This document shows, one piece after another, positions 10,193 to 20,447 of a stretch of DNA of 64,000 nucleotides (positions within the stretch are counted from its first letter, which is position 1; every line of letters starts with the position of its first letter). The stretch spans positions 186,001-250,000 of the forward strand of contig NZ_CP007753.1 in NCBI RefSeq assembly GCF_000757845.1, given 5' to 3'. The position numbers and the translations under genes are program-made. Below the pieces are notes generated by a model. The model ran no database searches. It worked only from the letters and a program-made list of their open reading frames with translations, and was not told where the DNA came from. The DNA comes from Prochlorococcus sp. MIT 0604. Its GTDB lineage: Bacteria; Cyanobacteriota; Cyanobacteriia; PCC-6307; Cyanobiaceae.

Positions 10193-11106
10193 TTATTAAG
10201 CAAGTAATTAAATATTAATCCTGTGATTAAGCCAACTCCATTAAGAGTTTGAAATTTTATTGCAATGAATTTGGAATTTTTTATTGCAGAAGGTTTTTTA
10301 TATGAAGATTTTAATAAATTTATAAGTCTTATTGCTTGAGGAAAACTAATTAAATAAAGGATACAAAACACTGGAATAAAGCCAGTAAATATAGTTAAAA
10401 GTTGAAAAATATATATTGTAAAAATTATCCAAGGTACAAATTGAGAACCTTTTTTTGCTCCTAGGCGAACTAGAGGTGAATTTTTCCCATGCTTTTTATC
10501 CTCAGAAATTTGATGAAAATGAGAACAAAATAATACAAGAGTTGTTGCTAATGAAGGTCCTGAACCAAGTAATAAAGAAACTTTCCAGGGAATATCTTCG
10601 AAGTAAATATTAGAAGGATTTAACGCAATTAAGACTGCAGAGTAGGCAAAAGGTCCAAATGCAAGCCAGCATAATGGTTCTCCTAAACCTTTATAGCCAA
10701 ATCTAAAAGGAGGTCCTTGATATAAATATCCTAAAAAGCAGCAAGCTGCCACCAAAATCAAAATGTTTATACTTGCTGATACTGAAATAATTGAAATTAT
10801 TAATAAACCAATAACTAAAGATGAATATGCAATAAATGAAATTATTTTTTTATTTTTTACAAGATTTACAATTGAATGGAATTTAAATTCATCGATTCCT
10901 GTTTCTGCGTCGAATAAATCATTAGTTAGATTTTCCCAAAGTAATATCAAAATTGCAGCTAAAGTAAATGCAATCAAATTATAAATTTTTACCTTTTCAT
11001 ATTGATTTAGCAAATAAGCCCCTGTTATTAAAACTGGAAGTATTGCAACAGAATAAAGAGGCCATTTTATTGCTTGTTTCCATAATTTTTTTTTATCTTC
11101 GTCCAT
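10189..11106 (-). CDS. menA: 1,4-Dihydroxy-2-naphthoate phytyltransferase
   Basis: A UbiA-family membrane prenyltransferase that attaches the phytyl chain to DHNA to make the phylloquinone precursor. Of 305 residues, most lie in eight or nine hydrophobic segments. The two aspartate-rich motifs that bind Mg-diphosphate are NDLFDAETGID (about residues 61-72) and HFHQISEDKKHGKNSP (near 195). It is the first gene of menA-menC-menE and is divergent from menF with a gap of about 100 bases. Confidence 0.94.
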   Translation of the reverse strand: MDEDKKKLWKQAIKWPLYSVAILPVLITGAYLLNQYEKVKIYNLIAFTLAAILILLWENLTNDLFDAETGIDEFKFHSIVNLVKNKKIISFIAYSSLVIGLLIISIISVSASINILILVAACCFLGYLYQGPPFRFGYKGLGEPLCWLAFGPFAYSAVLIALNPSNIYFEDIPWKVSLLLGSGPSLATTLVLFCSHFHQISEDKKHGKNSPLVRLGAKKGSQFVPWIIFTIYIFQLLTIFTGFIPVFCILYLISFPQAIRLINLLKSSYKKPSAIKNSKFIAIKFQTLNGVGLITGLIFNYLLNK

Positions 11107-11207
11107 TTTTAATTAACATACAAAATTAGATAATTATTCAATGTAGTTTATAAATTGAGTTACATTTTTTACTTTATTGCATGATTTTTAGTTATTTTCA
11201 ATAAGTA

Positions 11208-12620
11208 ATGAAAAATGATTTAAACTTAACAGATTTCTTAAAAGATGTATTTTCCTCTTTCGACAAGAAAGTTGAAAATTCTGGATTAGTAAGTATTTGT
11301 GTTGAGATTCCTTGTATTGATTTATTTCAAGTTTATGAATTGTTAATCAATAAATATCCTTTTTCTTCATTTTGGGAGGAATCTGATGGCATTTCATATA
11401 TAGCTTTAGATAAGTGTAAATATGTTACTCTTGATGGTCCAAAAAGATTTGAGGTAGCAAAAGAGTTTAATTCTGAGAATTTTAAAAATTTAATTAACTT
11501 AACTAATGAATCACATAATTCTGCACTTTCAAAAATAATTTATCTATTTTCTTTCTCTGAAAATTTGAATAATAAGAATTTACCTTCAGATATACCTAGT
11601 TTGGAAGCCATCTTGCCAAAAATATTAATTACTAAAAGTGATAATAATTGCTGGTTAAGAATCAATGGTCATGTTGAAGGTAAATCATCATTAAGAACAT
11701 TAATTGAAGAAATATGGACAATTAGAAATCAAGTTATTAATTCTGAGCCAAAATTAATAAAATCATCCGACTTAAAAACTAGTTTTGATTCCCCTTTTAT
11801 TGACGATTTCTCACGCTCCTTAGAAACTTCTAAAACAATTATGAATAAAGTAGTAAATAGAGGAATTCAATTAGTAGAAAAAGGTATCCTCGAAAAGATA
11901 GTTTTAGCGAATAGGATTAAAATAAAATTTAAAAATAAATTAGATTTAGTAGGAATTTTAAAAAGATTTAAAAAGAAGCAACCAAATACATGTAGATATG
12001 TTTGGAAAAGGAATAGTAAGGATATTTTGTTTGGAGCATCTCCAGAAAAATTATTTTCTTTTTCTAAACCTAATTTAACTTTAGAGGCTCTTGCTGGAAC
12101 GATCTCTACTAATTCAAATTTTAAGAAACTCTTAAAAAGTACTAAAGAATTAAAGGAACATAATTATGTAATACAGTATTTGATTAAATCTTTAGAAGTT
12201 TCAAAAATAACAAACTTTAAAAAAAGTGATATCAAGGTAAATTCATTTGGAGATATTTCTCATTTACAAACACTTATTTTCTCTAAAGTTGAAAATATTT
12301 GTCCTTTTGAATTGCTTAAAAACCTACATCCATCTCCGGCTGTTTGTGGATACCCAAAAAATGCAGCATTGGATTGGATAAACACTCTTGAGTCTTTCCC
12401 TAGAGGAAATTATGCTTCTCCAATGGGTTGGGTTGATTCATCAGGCAATGCTTCATTTCTTTTGGCAATAAGAGGAGCAAGATGTATTGAAGAAAATATT
12501 GAATTTACTGCAGGTTCAGGTATAGTTTCAGGCTCCGTTTTAGAGAAAGAAATAGATGAGATTAAATTAAAATTTGAATCTATAGTAAAACAGATATTTT
12601 GCTCTAAAAATCCTAGATAA
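11208..12620 (+). CDS. menF: Isochorismate synthase
   Basis: A chorismate-binding enzyme that opens the phylloquinone pathway. The 470-residue protein has a poorly conserved N-terminal half and a C-terminal chorismate-binding domain with [45 protein letters not shown] and [12 protein letters not shown]. It belongs with the isochorismate synthases rather than anthranilate synthase (TrpE) because of the context and the LEKIVLA motif. It faces the menA-menC-menE operon and its 3' end overlaps that of gshB by 8 bases. Confidence 0.93.
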   Translation: MKNDLNLTDFLKDVFSSFDKKVENSGLVSICVEIPCIDLFQVYELLINKYPFSSFWEESDGISYIALDKCKYVTLDGPKRFEVAKEFNSENFKNLINLTNESHNSALSKIIYLFSFSENLNNKNLPSDIPSLEAILPKILITKSDNNCWLRINGHVEGKSSLRTLIEEIWTIRNQVINSEPKLIKSSDLKTSFDSPFIDDFSRSLETSKTIMNKVVNRGIQLVEKGILEKIVLANRIKIKFKNKLDLVGILKRFKKKQPNTCRYVWKRNSKDILFGASPEKLFSFSKPNLTLEALAGTISTNSNFKKLLKSTKELKEHNYVIQYLIKSLEVSKITNFKKSDIKVNSFGDISHLQTLIFSKVENICPFELLKNLHPSPAVCGYPKNAALDWINTLESFPRGNYASPMGWVDSSGNASFLLAIRGARCIEENIEFTAGSGIVSGSVLEKEIDEIKLKFESIVKQIFCSKNPR

Positions 12621-13536
12621 TTTTTACTAATTTTTCAATAACTTCCGCTGAAACATTTTTATTGGATAAATTTTCTATTTCTCTTAAACCTGTTGGACTG
12701 GTTACATTAATCTCGCTAAGCATTCCATTTATTACATCAATACCTACAAAAAACAAACCCTCATCTTTGAAGTGTTGAGATAATTCTGAGCAGATACTTT
12801 TTTCTTTTTCTGTTAATAATGTGGGTTCAGCCTTGCCTCCCATCGCTAAATTACTCCTAAAATCGCCTCCTTGAGGAATCCTATTTATTGATCCAATTGC
12901 TTCTCCGTTTACGATAATTATTCTTTTATCACCCTCTATTACTTCAGGAATAAATTTTTGCATCATAACGGGTAATTCTTCTTGAGAAGTGATTAATTCA
13001 ATGATTGATTTAATTCCTGGAGAATTTTTATTTATCCTTATAACACCTTGACCACCTTTTCCTCCAAGAGGTTTTATGACTACTTCATTATTTATATTTG
13101 CAAAATTAATAAGATCTTTTACCTTACTCGCAACTATTGTAGGTGCCATTAAGTGGCTGTATCTTAAAGCACCTAGCTTTTCATTCCACGCTCTTAACGA
13201 TGAGGGTTTGTTAATTACTTTTACTCCTTTTCTTTCGGCAACTTCTAAAAGATGGGTTGCATATAAATAAGCCTCATTTACAGGAGGATCTTTTCTCATC
13301 CAAATGCAATTAAATTCGGCGAGAGGTATGCAATCATTCTCTTTGAAAGAAATCCACGGAATTACTTCAACTTTTACGGAAGATGCCCATACTTCATCAC
13401 CTCTAGCTTCCAGGTCTTGAGGAGTACAACTCCAGATTTCAATATTTTTTTTTGATGATGCTTGCATTAAAGCAGCAGTTGAATCTTTTAAGGGATTTAT
13501 ATTTTTAATTGGATCTATTACGAATAGAAATTTCAT
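12613..13536 (-). CDS. gshB: Glutathione synthetase
   Basis: An ATP-grasp ligase that adds glycine to gamma-glutamylcysteine. The 307-residue protein contains the N-terminal [16 protein letters not shown] segment, [17 protein letters not shown], the ATP-grasp loop [17 protein letters not shown] and the C-terminal metal-binding [21 protein letters not shown]. It follows glutaredoxin gene grxC by five bases on the same strand, so thiol synthesis and use are co-transcribed. The 3' end overlaps menF. Confidence 0.96.
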   Translation of the reverse strand: MKFLFVIDPIKNINPLKDSTAALMQASSKKNIEIWSCTPQDLEARGDEVWASSVKVEVIPWISFKENDCIPLAEFNCIWMRKDPPVNEAYLYATHLLEVAERKGVKVINKPSSLRAWNEKLGALRYSHLMAPTIVASKVKDLINFANINNEVVIKPLGGKGGQGVIRINKNSPGIKSIIELITSQEELPVMMQKFIPEVIEGDKRIIIVNGEAIGSINRIPQGGDFRSNLAMGGKAEPTLLTEKEKSICSELSQHFKDEGLFFVGIDVINGMLSEINVTSPTGLREIENLSNKNVSAEVIEKLVKII

Positions 13537-13541
13537 AAGAT

Positions 13542-13796
13542 CTAGTTTAATAATGCTTCTAATTTATTTTCATTTTCTAATGCGTAGAGATCATCGCAGC
13601 CTCCGATACCCTCATTATCTATAAATATTTGTGGTAATGTTCTTCTACCATCAGCTCTTTCAATCATCAATGCTCTGGCATCTTCGTCGCCATCTATTTT
13701 ATATTCTGTAAAATTTACATTTTTTTTCTTGAGTAGTGATTTTGCTCGAATACAGAATGGGCAATATTGCCAAGTATAAATTTCAACTTTGGACAT
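13542..13796 (-). CDS. grxC: Glutaredoxin 3
   Basis: An 84-residue dithiol glutaredoxin with the CPFC active site at residues 12-15 ([11 protein letters not shown]), the cis-proline region [10 protein letters not shown] and the glutathione-binding [10 protein letters not shown]. Length and motifs match GrxC. It leads a two-gene operon with gshB and is divergent from prfB. Confidence 0.95.
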   Translation of the reverse strand: MSKVEIYTWQYCPFCIRAKSLLKKKNVNFTEYKIDGDEDARALMIERADGRRTLPQIFIDNEGIGGCDDLYALENENKLEALLN

Positions 13797-13872
13797 TTTT
13801 TTAAAATAATACTTAGTTTATACTATTAAACAAAAGTGCTTGTTAGATTATAAATAACGATTAAATTCTATT

Positions 13873-14995
13873 TTGATAGATATTACAGATTTCAAAAAAG
13901 ATCTTTCGGAACTAACAGAGCGCCTGGGTAATGCTCAGGATTGTCTTTGACGTTCCGAGATTAAAAGCGAAAAAGAAAGAGTTAGAGCAAATTTCTGCTC
14001 AGCCTGAATTTTGGGAAAATAAAGAAGAAGCTAAAAAGCAAATGTTAATCCTTGATGATGTCAAAGCACAACTCGAATTGTTAGATAAATGGAAAACTTT
14101 TATTTCTGATGCTAATGCCTCTCTTGAGCTTTATTCTCTAGAACCCGAAGAGGAAATGATTTTAGAATCGCAGCTGGGATTAAAGAAATTAAGAGAGAAT
14201 TTGGATAAATGGGAATTTGAAAGATTGTTATGTGGTGAATACGATAAGGAAGGAGCAGTAGTTTCTATTAACGCAGGTGCGGGTGGAACAGATGCGCAGG
14301 ATTGGGTAGAGATATTATTAAGAATGTACTCAAGATGGGCCGATAATAATCAAATGAGCCTTGTCATTAATGAATTATCTCAAGGAGAAGAAGCAGGTAT
14401 TAAAAGTGTAACGTTCGAAATTGATGGAAAATATGCATATGGCTATCTGCAACATGAAAAAGGAACTCATAGATTAGTAAGAATTTCTCCTTTTAATGCC
14501 AATGGCAAAAGACAAACCAGCTTTGCTGGGGTGGAGGTTATGCCAAAATTAGATGATAATATTTCACTTGATATACCTGAAAAAGATTTAGAAATTACAA
14601 CGAGTAGATCCGGTGGAGCTGGAGGACAAAATGTTAATAAAGTAGAAACAGCAGTGAGAATTGTTCATTTGCCTTCAGGGATTTCAGTAAGATGTACTCA
14701 AGAAAGATCTCAATTACAAAATAAAGAAAAAGCTATGTTACTTCTAAAGTCTAAACTATTAGTGATTGCTAAAGAACAACGAGCTGCTGAAGTCGCTGAT
14801 ATTAAAGGTGATATTGTGGAAGCTGCATGGGGCAATCAAATAAGAAATTATGTTTTCCATCCCTATCAAATGGTAAAAGATCTTAGGACTATGCAGGAGA
14901 CTAACGAGTTAGATAGTGTTTTAGATGGTGGACTTGAACCATTTATTCATGAATTATTACGTATGAATATTTCTTCTAATGAATCTATTGAATAA
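13873..14995 (+). CDS. prfB: Peptide chain release factor 2, with programmed +1 frameshift
   Basis: RF2 reads UAA and UGA stop codons. Frame 0 opens at TTG 13873 and encodes about 25 residues ([24 protein letters not shown]) up to CTT TGA C at 13945-13951. Slipping +1 at CUU continues as [14 protein letters not shown] to 14995, giving about 373 residues, the normal RF2 length. The late frame shows the GGQ peptidyl-hydrolysis motif in [18 protein letters not shown]. No ATG lies in the first frame and the TTG start gives a typical RF2 N-terminus; an ATG at 13931 in the second frame would lose the first helix and is rejected. Genes for a small membrane protein, ybeY and dgkA follow closely. Confidence 0.96.
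13933..13951 (+). promoter_or_regulatory. RF2 programmed frameshift site
   Basis: In frame 0 the codons are GCT CAG GAT TGT CTT TGA followed by C. The slippery CUU precedes an in-frame UGA in the weak UGAC context. An AGGA element at 13937-13940 sits four bases before CUU and can act as the Shine-Dalgarno-like stimulator. This is the known autoregulatory design of bacterial prfB: low RF2 slows termination at UGA and favours the +1 shift. Confidence 0.92.
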
Positions 14996-14998
14996 CTA

Positions 14999-15181
14999 AT
15001 GGAAAATAACAACGAAATTTTAGAAAAAAAAGTTTCTCCTCCAAGCTTTATAAAGCTTGCTATGCGAAATATGGTAAGGAAAGGCTCAAAAAGTATTTCT
15101 CATTTTTCAATAACCTTTCTAGTTTTAATTGGGATATTAATACTTGTGGCCACAATAGGTAAGCCCAATATTCCAGTTTAA
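14999..15181 (+). CDS. Small single-pass membrane protein, DUF3285-like
   Basis: A 60-residue protein with a basic segment (PSFIKLAMRNMVRKGSKS, about residues 15-32) followed by one hydrophobic helix (about 36-53). The motif KLAMRNMVRKG resembles the small cyanobacterial family I know as DUF3285; the function is unknown. It starts three bases after prfB and ends six bases before ybeY, so it is almost certainly translated from the same mRNA. The positive-inside pattern suggests the N-terminus lies in the cytoplasm. Confidence 0.8.
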   Translation: MENNNEILEKKVSPPSFIKLAMRNMVRKGSKSISHFSITFLVLIGILILVATIGKPNIPV

Positions 15182-15187
15182 GAATGT

Positions 15188-15727
15188 ATGAAAGAAAAAA
15201 TTATTTCTGAAATAAATTTAGATTTGGTTTTTCAATGTAATGATTTCTCTCAATTTTCAAATAAGTTAAAAGATACTAAAACTCATCTTATTTTTGAATC
15301 TATTTTTTGGGAGAAAGTTTTTTTATCTTGGATAAATACAATATTAAAAAAAGAGGATTATGAATTACCAAATTATATTTTTGAAAAAAAATCTTTTTCA
15401 TTAGGCTTACAGATAATATCTAATCAAGAAATTGCTTCTTTGAATAAGAAATGGATGCAAAAAAATGGTCCAACTGATGTTCTATCTTTTCCAATTATTT
15501 CTGATGAATCTCTAAATAATTTAGATCATATAGAGTTGGGAGATATTTTTATATCATTAGAGATGGCACTTGAGCAATCTTATGAATATAAACATTCAAT
15601 CTATAGAGAGATGATCTGGTTGGCTAGTCATGGATTTTTACATCTTTTGGGATGGGAACATAATAATGAGCATGATTTAGAAAATATGTTAAATTTCCAA
15701 GAATATTTAATTACTAGTTTAGATTAA
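15188..15727 (+). CDS. ybeY: Endoribonuclease YbeY, rRNA maturation factor
   Basis: A UPF0054-family zinc metalloprotein needed for 16S rRNA 3'-end processing and ribosome quality control. The metal-binding motif appears as [15 protein letters not shown] near the C-terminus, preceded by GPTDVLSFP and LGDIFIS. At 179 residues it is longer than E. coli YbeY (155) because of an N-terminal extension of about 30 residues. It sits next to dgkA, as in many bacteria. Confidence 0.94.
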   Translation: MKEKIISEINLDLVFQCNDFSQFSNKLKDTKTHLIFESIFWEKVFLSWINTILKKEDYELPNYIFEKKSFSLGLQIISNQEIASLNKKWMQKNGPTDVLSFPIISDESLNNLDHIELGDIFISLEMALEQSYEYKHSIYREMIWLASHGFLHLLGWEHNNEHDLENMLNFQEYLITSLD

Positions 15728-15733
15728 AAATCA

Positions 15734-16144
15734 ATGGAAAAAAAATTAAACTATTTAGAAAATAGAAAAGAATCATACAAAACTTCTAGTAATGTATTTA
15801 TAAGTTTTAAGTATGCTTTCAGTGGTATTAGTTATGTATTAAAAACTTCAAGAAATTTTAAAATTCAATTAATTTTTGCAGTTACAAGTTTAATAATTGG
15901 TTTTTTACTCAAAATTAGTCTAAGTAATTATGTTATTTTGATTGCAACAATAATGTCTGTTTTAATATTAGAAATATTGAACACATCTATTGAATCAATC
16001 GTTGATTTAGTAGTGAAAAAAGAATTTAGTATTTTGGCTAAAATTTCAAAAGATACTTCTGCCGGCGCAGTATTATTAGCTTCCATTAATTCTGTTATTA
16101 TTGCTGTATATATCTTTGTTCCTAAAATAAAGTTGTTATTTTAA
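15734..16144 (+). CDS. dgkA: Diacylglycerol (or undecaprenol) kinase, DgkA family
   Basis: A small integral membrane kinase with three predicted helices. The 136-residue protein carries an N-terminal polar extension, an amphipathic FKYAFSGISYVLKTSRNFKIQL segment and the catalytic EILNTSIESIVDLV motif (compare ELLNSAIEAVVD in the family), then an SAGAVLLAS segment. Gram-positive relatives phosphorylate undecaprenol rather than diacylglycerol, and the sequence alone does not decide the substrate. It lies between ybeY and trpG. Confidence 0.92.
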   Translation: MEKKLNYLENRKESYKTSSNVFISFKYAFSGISYVLKTSRNFKIQLIFAVTSLIIGFLLKISLSNYVILIATIMSVLILEILNTSIESIVDLVVKKEFSILAKISKDTSAGAVLLASINSVIIAVYIFVPKIKLLF

Positions 16145-16156
16145 ATCCATATAAAT

Positions 16157-16753
16157 ATGTTTCTTGTTATTGATAATTACGATAGTTTTACTTATAACCT
16201 TGTTCAATATTTAGGAGAACTTTCAGTTGAGCATGAAATAACTAAAGAATTAATAGTTAAAAGAAATGATGAAATTACTCTAGAAGAAATTATCAAACTA
16301 AATCCTGTTGGAATTCTCTTATCTCCAGGTCCAGGTAATCCAGATCAATCTGGAATTTGTCTGCCAATTCTAAAAAAATTATCTAAAAATATTCCGACCT
16401 TGGGAGTTTGTTTAGGTCATCAAGCTTTGGCCCAAGCTTTTGGAGGTAAGGTTATAGTTGGGAAAGAACTTATGCATGGTAAGACGTCCAAAATATTTCA
16501 TAATCAAAAAGGATTGTTTAAAGATATCGAGACTCCATTTGTGGCTACTAGATACCATAGTCTTATAGTTGATTCAAGTTCTTTACCATCTTGTTTCGAC
16601 ATAACTGCGACTTTAGAAGACTCAACAATTATGGCTATCTCTCATAAAGAATATAAACATTTACATGGGGTACAGTTCCATCCTGAAAGTGTGTTGACGC
16701 AATTTGGTCATAAATTAATTAGTAATTTTCTAAAAATGGCTGAACAAAAGTAA
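16157..16753 (+). CDS. trpG: Anthranilate/aminodeoxychorismate synthase glutaminase subunit
   Basis: A class I glutamine amidotransferase of 198 residues. The catalytic triad is C85 in GVCLGHQALAQAFGG with H175 and E177 in GVQFHPESVL; the oxyanion loop is LLSPGPGNPDQSG. It provides ammonia to the chorismate-binding partner for tryptophan and, in many bacteria, also for folate. No trpE or pabB is adjacent, so a shared TrpG/PabA role is plausible. Confidence 0.93.
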   Translation: MFLVIDNYDSFTYNLVQYLGELSVEHEITKELIVKRNDEITLEEIIKLNPVGILLSPGPGNPDQSGICLPILKKLSKNIPTLGVCLGHQALAQAFGGKVIVGKELMHGKTSKIFHNQKGLFKDIETPFVATRYHSLIVDSSSLPSCFDITATLEDSTIMAISHKEYKHLHGVQFHPESVLTQFGHKLISNFLKMAEQK

Positions 16754-16774
16754 AATAAAAAAAAAATTAATATT

Positions 16775-17500
16775 ATGATTTCTCAAATTAAAAACTTTTT
16801 ATTTTTGATATTAGTTAGCTCTTTTTTACCTACCTCATTATTGGCAAGGAACTTAGGAATAAAAAGTTTGGGACATAGTAGTTTTTTAATTACTAGTGCA
16901 GATAAATCTATTCTTATAAATCCCTTTAAAGCAATAGGTTGTGCAAGTAATTTAAAGGAGCCAAAAGAAGTCAACATAGATTTTATTTTGGCTAGTTCTA
17001 GGCTTCCAGATGAAGGATATAACCCTAATGATCAATTAATGTTCGTTGAGCCAGGAATCTATCAATTTGAGGATATTATATTAAATGGAATTTCTGTACC
17101 ACATGACAGAGTAGATGGAAGAAGATTTGGGATGGCAACTGTTTGGAGTTGGGAGCAGAATGATCTTAAAATTGTTCATATGGGAGGAGCTGCTGGTGAT
17201 ATTGATATAAACAGTCAAATTATTTTGTCTAGTCCAGATATATTGTTTATTTCAATTGGAGGAGGAATAAAATCTTACAATGGTAAAGAAGCCTCAAAAA
17301 TAGTTAAGCTTCTAAAACCTAATGTAGTTATTCCTGTTCACTTTGAACGCGGCAAAAAAATTAATAAAGAATGTGATTTCTCAAATGCTGATTTATTTAT
17401 CGAAAATATGAAAGATTTTAAAGTAAAATATGTTGGAAAAGATTTTCAAATAAAACCTAAAAGAATCGATCAAAATACAATTTATATTTTCAGTAATTAA
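16775..17500 (+). CDS. Exported metallo-beta-lactamase-like protein (UlaG-related), first metal motif degenerate
   Basis: 241 residues. A hydrophobic signal segment (about 5-24, ending LLA before RNLGIKS) suggests export or a membrane anchor. The core resembles UlaG-type MBL-fold hydrolases: LGHSSFLI, ILINPF, VPHDRVDGRRFG, IVHMGGAAGDID and PNVVIPVHFERG. The canonical THxHxDH motif, expected after the ILxx strand, is replaced by ASSRLPDEG, so two or more metal ligands are missing. A structural or altered catalytic role is possible. It closes the prfB-to-trpG run and overlaps hisC end-to-end by four bases. Confidence 0.78.
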   Translation: MISQIKNFLFLILVSSFLPTSLLARNLGIKSLGHSSFLITSADKSILINPFKAIGCASNLKEPKEVNIDFILASSRLPDEGYNPNDQLMFVEPGIYQFEDIILNGISVPHDRVDGRRFGMATVWSWEQNDLKIVHMGGAAGDIDINSQIILSSPDILFISIGGGIKSYNGKEASKIVKLLKPNVVIPVHFERGKKINKECDFSNADLFIENMKDFKVKYVGKDFQIKPKRIDQNTIYIFSN

Positions 17501-18606
17501 TTTTTTAAATCTAATATCTTGTAAGTGTCCCAGAAAAAAATCATTTGTTCTTTAGTTCCAATACTAACCCTTATAGAATTACCGATATCTTTTTTGTTTT
17601 CCATACTTCTAATAAGAATACCTTTTTCTCTCATCTGTTTTATTAAGATTTTAGGATCTTTTTTTGGCCAAATTAAAAAATAATTACCTCCACTAAAGTG
17701 AGTTCTGATGTTTGTTGATTTAAATTTATTTAAAATCCATTCCCTCGCCTTTTTTACTTCTAAAACATAATTATCAATATATGATTTGTCTTTAAGTGCT
17801 GCTAATGCAGCTGTTATAGCAAAGCTGTTTACTTCATATGGTCCTGTAACTTTATTAATGTACTGAATTAAACTTTTATTGCCAAAAGTAAAACCAATTC
17901 TTAAACCAGCTAGTCCTGCAGTTTTTGAAAGAGATTGGATTATTAGTATATTTTTATTCTTTTCAAAATCTATCGATTCAAGAAGACTATCTCCATTAAA
18001 TTTTTCATATAGTTCATCAACAACTATTAATGAATCGTTATTGATATTGGCTAAATTAATTATTTCATGAGAGCTTAGAACAGTTCCTGTTGGATTATTT
18101 GGATTGCAAATAAATATTAACTTTGGATTATGCTTTATCATTTTTTCCTTAAATTCTTCGATGGGGAATAGAAAATTTTCTCCAATATAAGAACAACTTA
18201 TTTTTTTCATTCCTCGGATTTCTGCACAAGGAGAATAGTAACCAAAAGTTGGATTTGTGGTTAGAAATATCTGATCTTTTTCTCCAAAGCAACTGAAAAT
18301 TGCATTTATTGCTGCATCTGCTCCATTGAAAATTCCGATTTCATCATTACCAAATTTTCTTGAATCAAGATATTTATCACATAAAAATTTTTTTAAAAAA
18401 TTATATTCTGGATAAATTGAAATCTCATCTAATTTTATAGCTTGTAATGCCTCTAAAACCTTGGGACTTGGACCTAAAGTATTTTCATTAAAGTCTAAGC
18501 GGAGTAAATTTCTTCTATTTTCTAAAGGTGCAGAGTAAGACTGCATATTTATTATTTCTTCTCTTGGTTTTGGGAAAAGATTATTTAATGGATTAAAATC
18601 ATTCAT
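17497..18606 (-). CDS. hisC: Histidinol-phosphate aminotransferase-like PLP enzyme
   Basis: A fold-type I aminotransferase of 369 residues. It has LDFNENTLGPSP near the N-terminus, FICNPNNPTGT, the VVDELYEKF aspartate region and the PLP lysine K228 in SLSKTAGLAGLRIGF, all in HisC order. It starts one base inside the argS stop codon (TAATG), so the two are translationally coupled. Related amino-acid aminotransferases share these motifs, so the exact substrate is probable rather than certain. Confidence 0.88.
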   Translation of the reverse strand: MNDFNPLNNLFPKPREEIINMQSYSAPLENRRNLLRLDFNENTLGPSPKVLEALQAIKLDEISIYPEYNFLKKFLCDKYLDSRKFGNDEIGIFNGADAAINAIFSCFGEKDQIFLTTNPTFGYYSPCAEIRGMKKISCSYIGENFLFPIEEFKEKMIKHNPKLIFICNPNNPTGTVLSSHEIINLANINNDSLIVVDELYEKFNGDSLLESIDFEKNKNILIIQSLSKTAGLAGLRIGFTFGNKSLIQYINKVTGPYEVNSFAITAALAALKDKSYIDNYVLEVKKAREWILNKFKSTNIRTHFSGGNYFLIWPKKDPKILIKQMREKGILIRSMENKKDIGNSIRVSIGTKEQMIFFWDTYKILDLKN

Positions 18607-20420
18607 TACATTCTTTCTAAAGTTTCAATTCCTAAAAGCTCTAAGCTTAATTTTAGTGTTTTTGCAGTTAGGTCACATAAATTAAGCCTAGAGATTTTTG
18701 TATTTTTTTCTTCTTTGAGGATTGGAACTTGATCATAGAATCTATTAAAAGTCTGACATAGCTCAAATAGATAATTGCATAATCTATTTGGCATTAAGTC
18801 TTTTTCAATAGAAATTATGACTTCATCGAACCTATGTAATTTTCTGATAAGTTTCCACTCAGATTTATGTTCATAATTTACGTACTGAAAATCTTTAGAT
18901 TCATAAACAAAATCATTTTTTCTTTTAATTCCTAAAATTCTTACAAGTGTATATAACAAATAAGGAGCAGTATTACCATTAAGGGAAAGCATTTTATCAA
19001 AACTAAATTGATAATTAGTAATCCTATTTTGACTTAAATCTGCATACTTAACAGCTCCTAATCCAATAATTCTTGAAGTATTTGCTATAAACTCTTCCGT
19101 CTCATAACGATCTTCATCTTCTAATCTTTTCAATAAATCTTCTTTTGCTCTTCTAACTGCTTCATTTAATAAATCTTTTAGGCGTATTGTTTCACCTTCT
19201 CTTGTCTTTAGTTTTTTGCCATCAATTCCTTGAACTAAACCAAAAGGGACATGGTCTACTTGACAATTTTCTGGGATCCATTTTGCTTTTTTTGCAACTT
19301 GAAAAACTCCAGCAAAATGATTTGCTTGCCCATGATCAGTTACATAAATAATTCTTGAAGCATCATCGCCATTAGGAGGTTTATTAAATCTGTATCTTAT
19401 AGCAGCAAGATCTGTGGTGGCATAATTAAAACCTCCATCTTTTTTTTGAATAATTAGCGGTAAAGGTTTGCCTTCTTTATTAGTCATACCATCTAAAAAT
19501 ACACATTTTGCTCCTTGATCTTCTACTAATATTTTTTCTAAATTCAAATCATCAATAACTGATTTTAAGAAGGGATTATAAAAAGATTCACCTCTTTCTT
19601 CTATTTTTATTTTTAAATTTTTATAGATTTCATCAAATTCTTTCCTTGATTGATCACATAATAATTTCCAAGCTTTAATCGATTTAATATCTCCACTTTG
19701 TAACTTAACTACTTCCTCTCTAGATCTTTTTTGGAATTCAGATTCGTTATCAAATCTTTTTTTTGATTCTTTATAAAATTCAACTAAATCACTTATCTTG
19801 ATCTTTCCTATTTCTTCTAGATCATTTGAATATAAATCTTTAAGCTGAGTAATAAGCATGCCAAATTGTGTTCCCCAATCACCAACATGATTGAGTCTTA
19901 ATACTTCATAACCTCTTAACTCGAAAATTCTAGATATTGAGTCACCTATTATTGTTGATCTTAAATGCCCTACATGCATTTCTTTAGCAATATTAGGGCT
20001 AGAAAAATCTACAATAACTTTATTGGACAAACCACTATCTAAATCTTTTCTAATTAGAGGTATGCCAGCCCTATTGCATTGAATATTTGACTTAATTTCA
20101 TTTATTAGAACCTCATCTTTTAATTTTATATTTATAAATCCAGGTCCAGCTATTTCTAGACTCTTACATAATTTTGCTATGCTTTTATTTTTATTTAAAA
20201 GGTTAATAAAATCATTAGAAATATCTCTTGGGTTCTTTTTATATATTTTAGATAAACTTAAACAAACATTACATTGATAATCACCAAATTCCTCTTTTGA
20301 TGATTGTGTAATTAAATTCTTGCTAAGAATTGCGAATTCTCCTTTTTTATCATTTTTTTTGAGACTTTCTAAAAGAGATTGTTCAAATTGTTTTGTTAAT
20401 TCTTTAAAAATGATTAGCAT
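18606..20420 (-). CDS. argS: Arginyl-tRNA synthetase
   Basis: A class I aminoacyl-tRNA synthetase of 604 residues. The N-terminal additional domain (about 1-110) is followed by the HIGH-type motif [21 protein letters not shown], the [16 protein letters not shown] loop in place of KMSKS, and a C-terminal DALR anticodon-binding domain (about 480-604). It is first in the argS-hisC pair and is preceded by nadC with a gap of 27 bases. Confidence 0.97.
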   Translation of the reverse strand: MLIIFKELTKQFEQSLLESLKKNDKKGEFAILSKNLITQSSKEEFGDYQCNVCLSLSKIYKKNPRDISNDFINLLNKNKSIAKLCKSLEIAGPGFINIKLKDEVLINEIKSNIQCNRAGIPLIRKDLDSGLSNKVIVDFSSPNIAKEMHVGHLRSTIIGDSISRIFELRGYEVLRLNHVGDWGTQFGMLITQLKDLYSNDLEEIGKIKISDLVEFYKESKKRFDNESEFQKRSREEVVKLQSGDIKSIKAWKLLCDQSRKEFDEIYKNLKIKIEERGESFYNPFLKSVIDDLNLEKILVEDQGAKCVFLDGMTNKEGKPLPLIIQKKDGGFNYATTDLAAIRYRFNKPPNGDDASRIIYVTDHGQANHFAGVFQVAKKAKWIPENCQVDHVPFGLVQGIDGKKLKTREGETIRLKDLLNEAVRRAKEDLLKRLEDEDRYETEEFIANTSRIIGLGAVKYADLSQNRITNYQFSFDKMLSLNGNTAPYLLYTLVRILGIKRKNDFVYESKDFQYVNYEHKSEWKLIRKLHRFDEVIISIEKDLMPNRLCNYLFELCQTFNRFYDQVPILKEEKNTKISRLNLCDLTAKTLKLSLELLGIETLERM

Positions 20421-20447
20421 TAATTATTCAATTATTTATCTATATGA

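Noticed and set aside
13931..13950. ATG 13931 as the start of prfB
   Set aside because: It lies in the second frame inside the frameshift site and would drop the conserved first helix; the CTT TGA C context explains the gene better.
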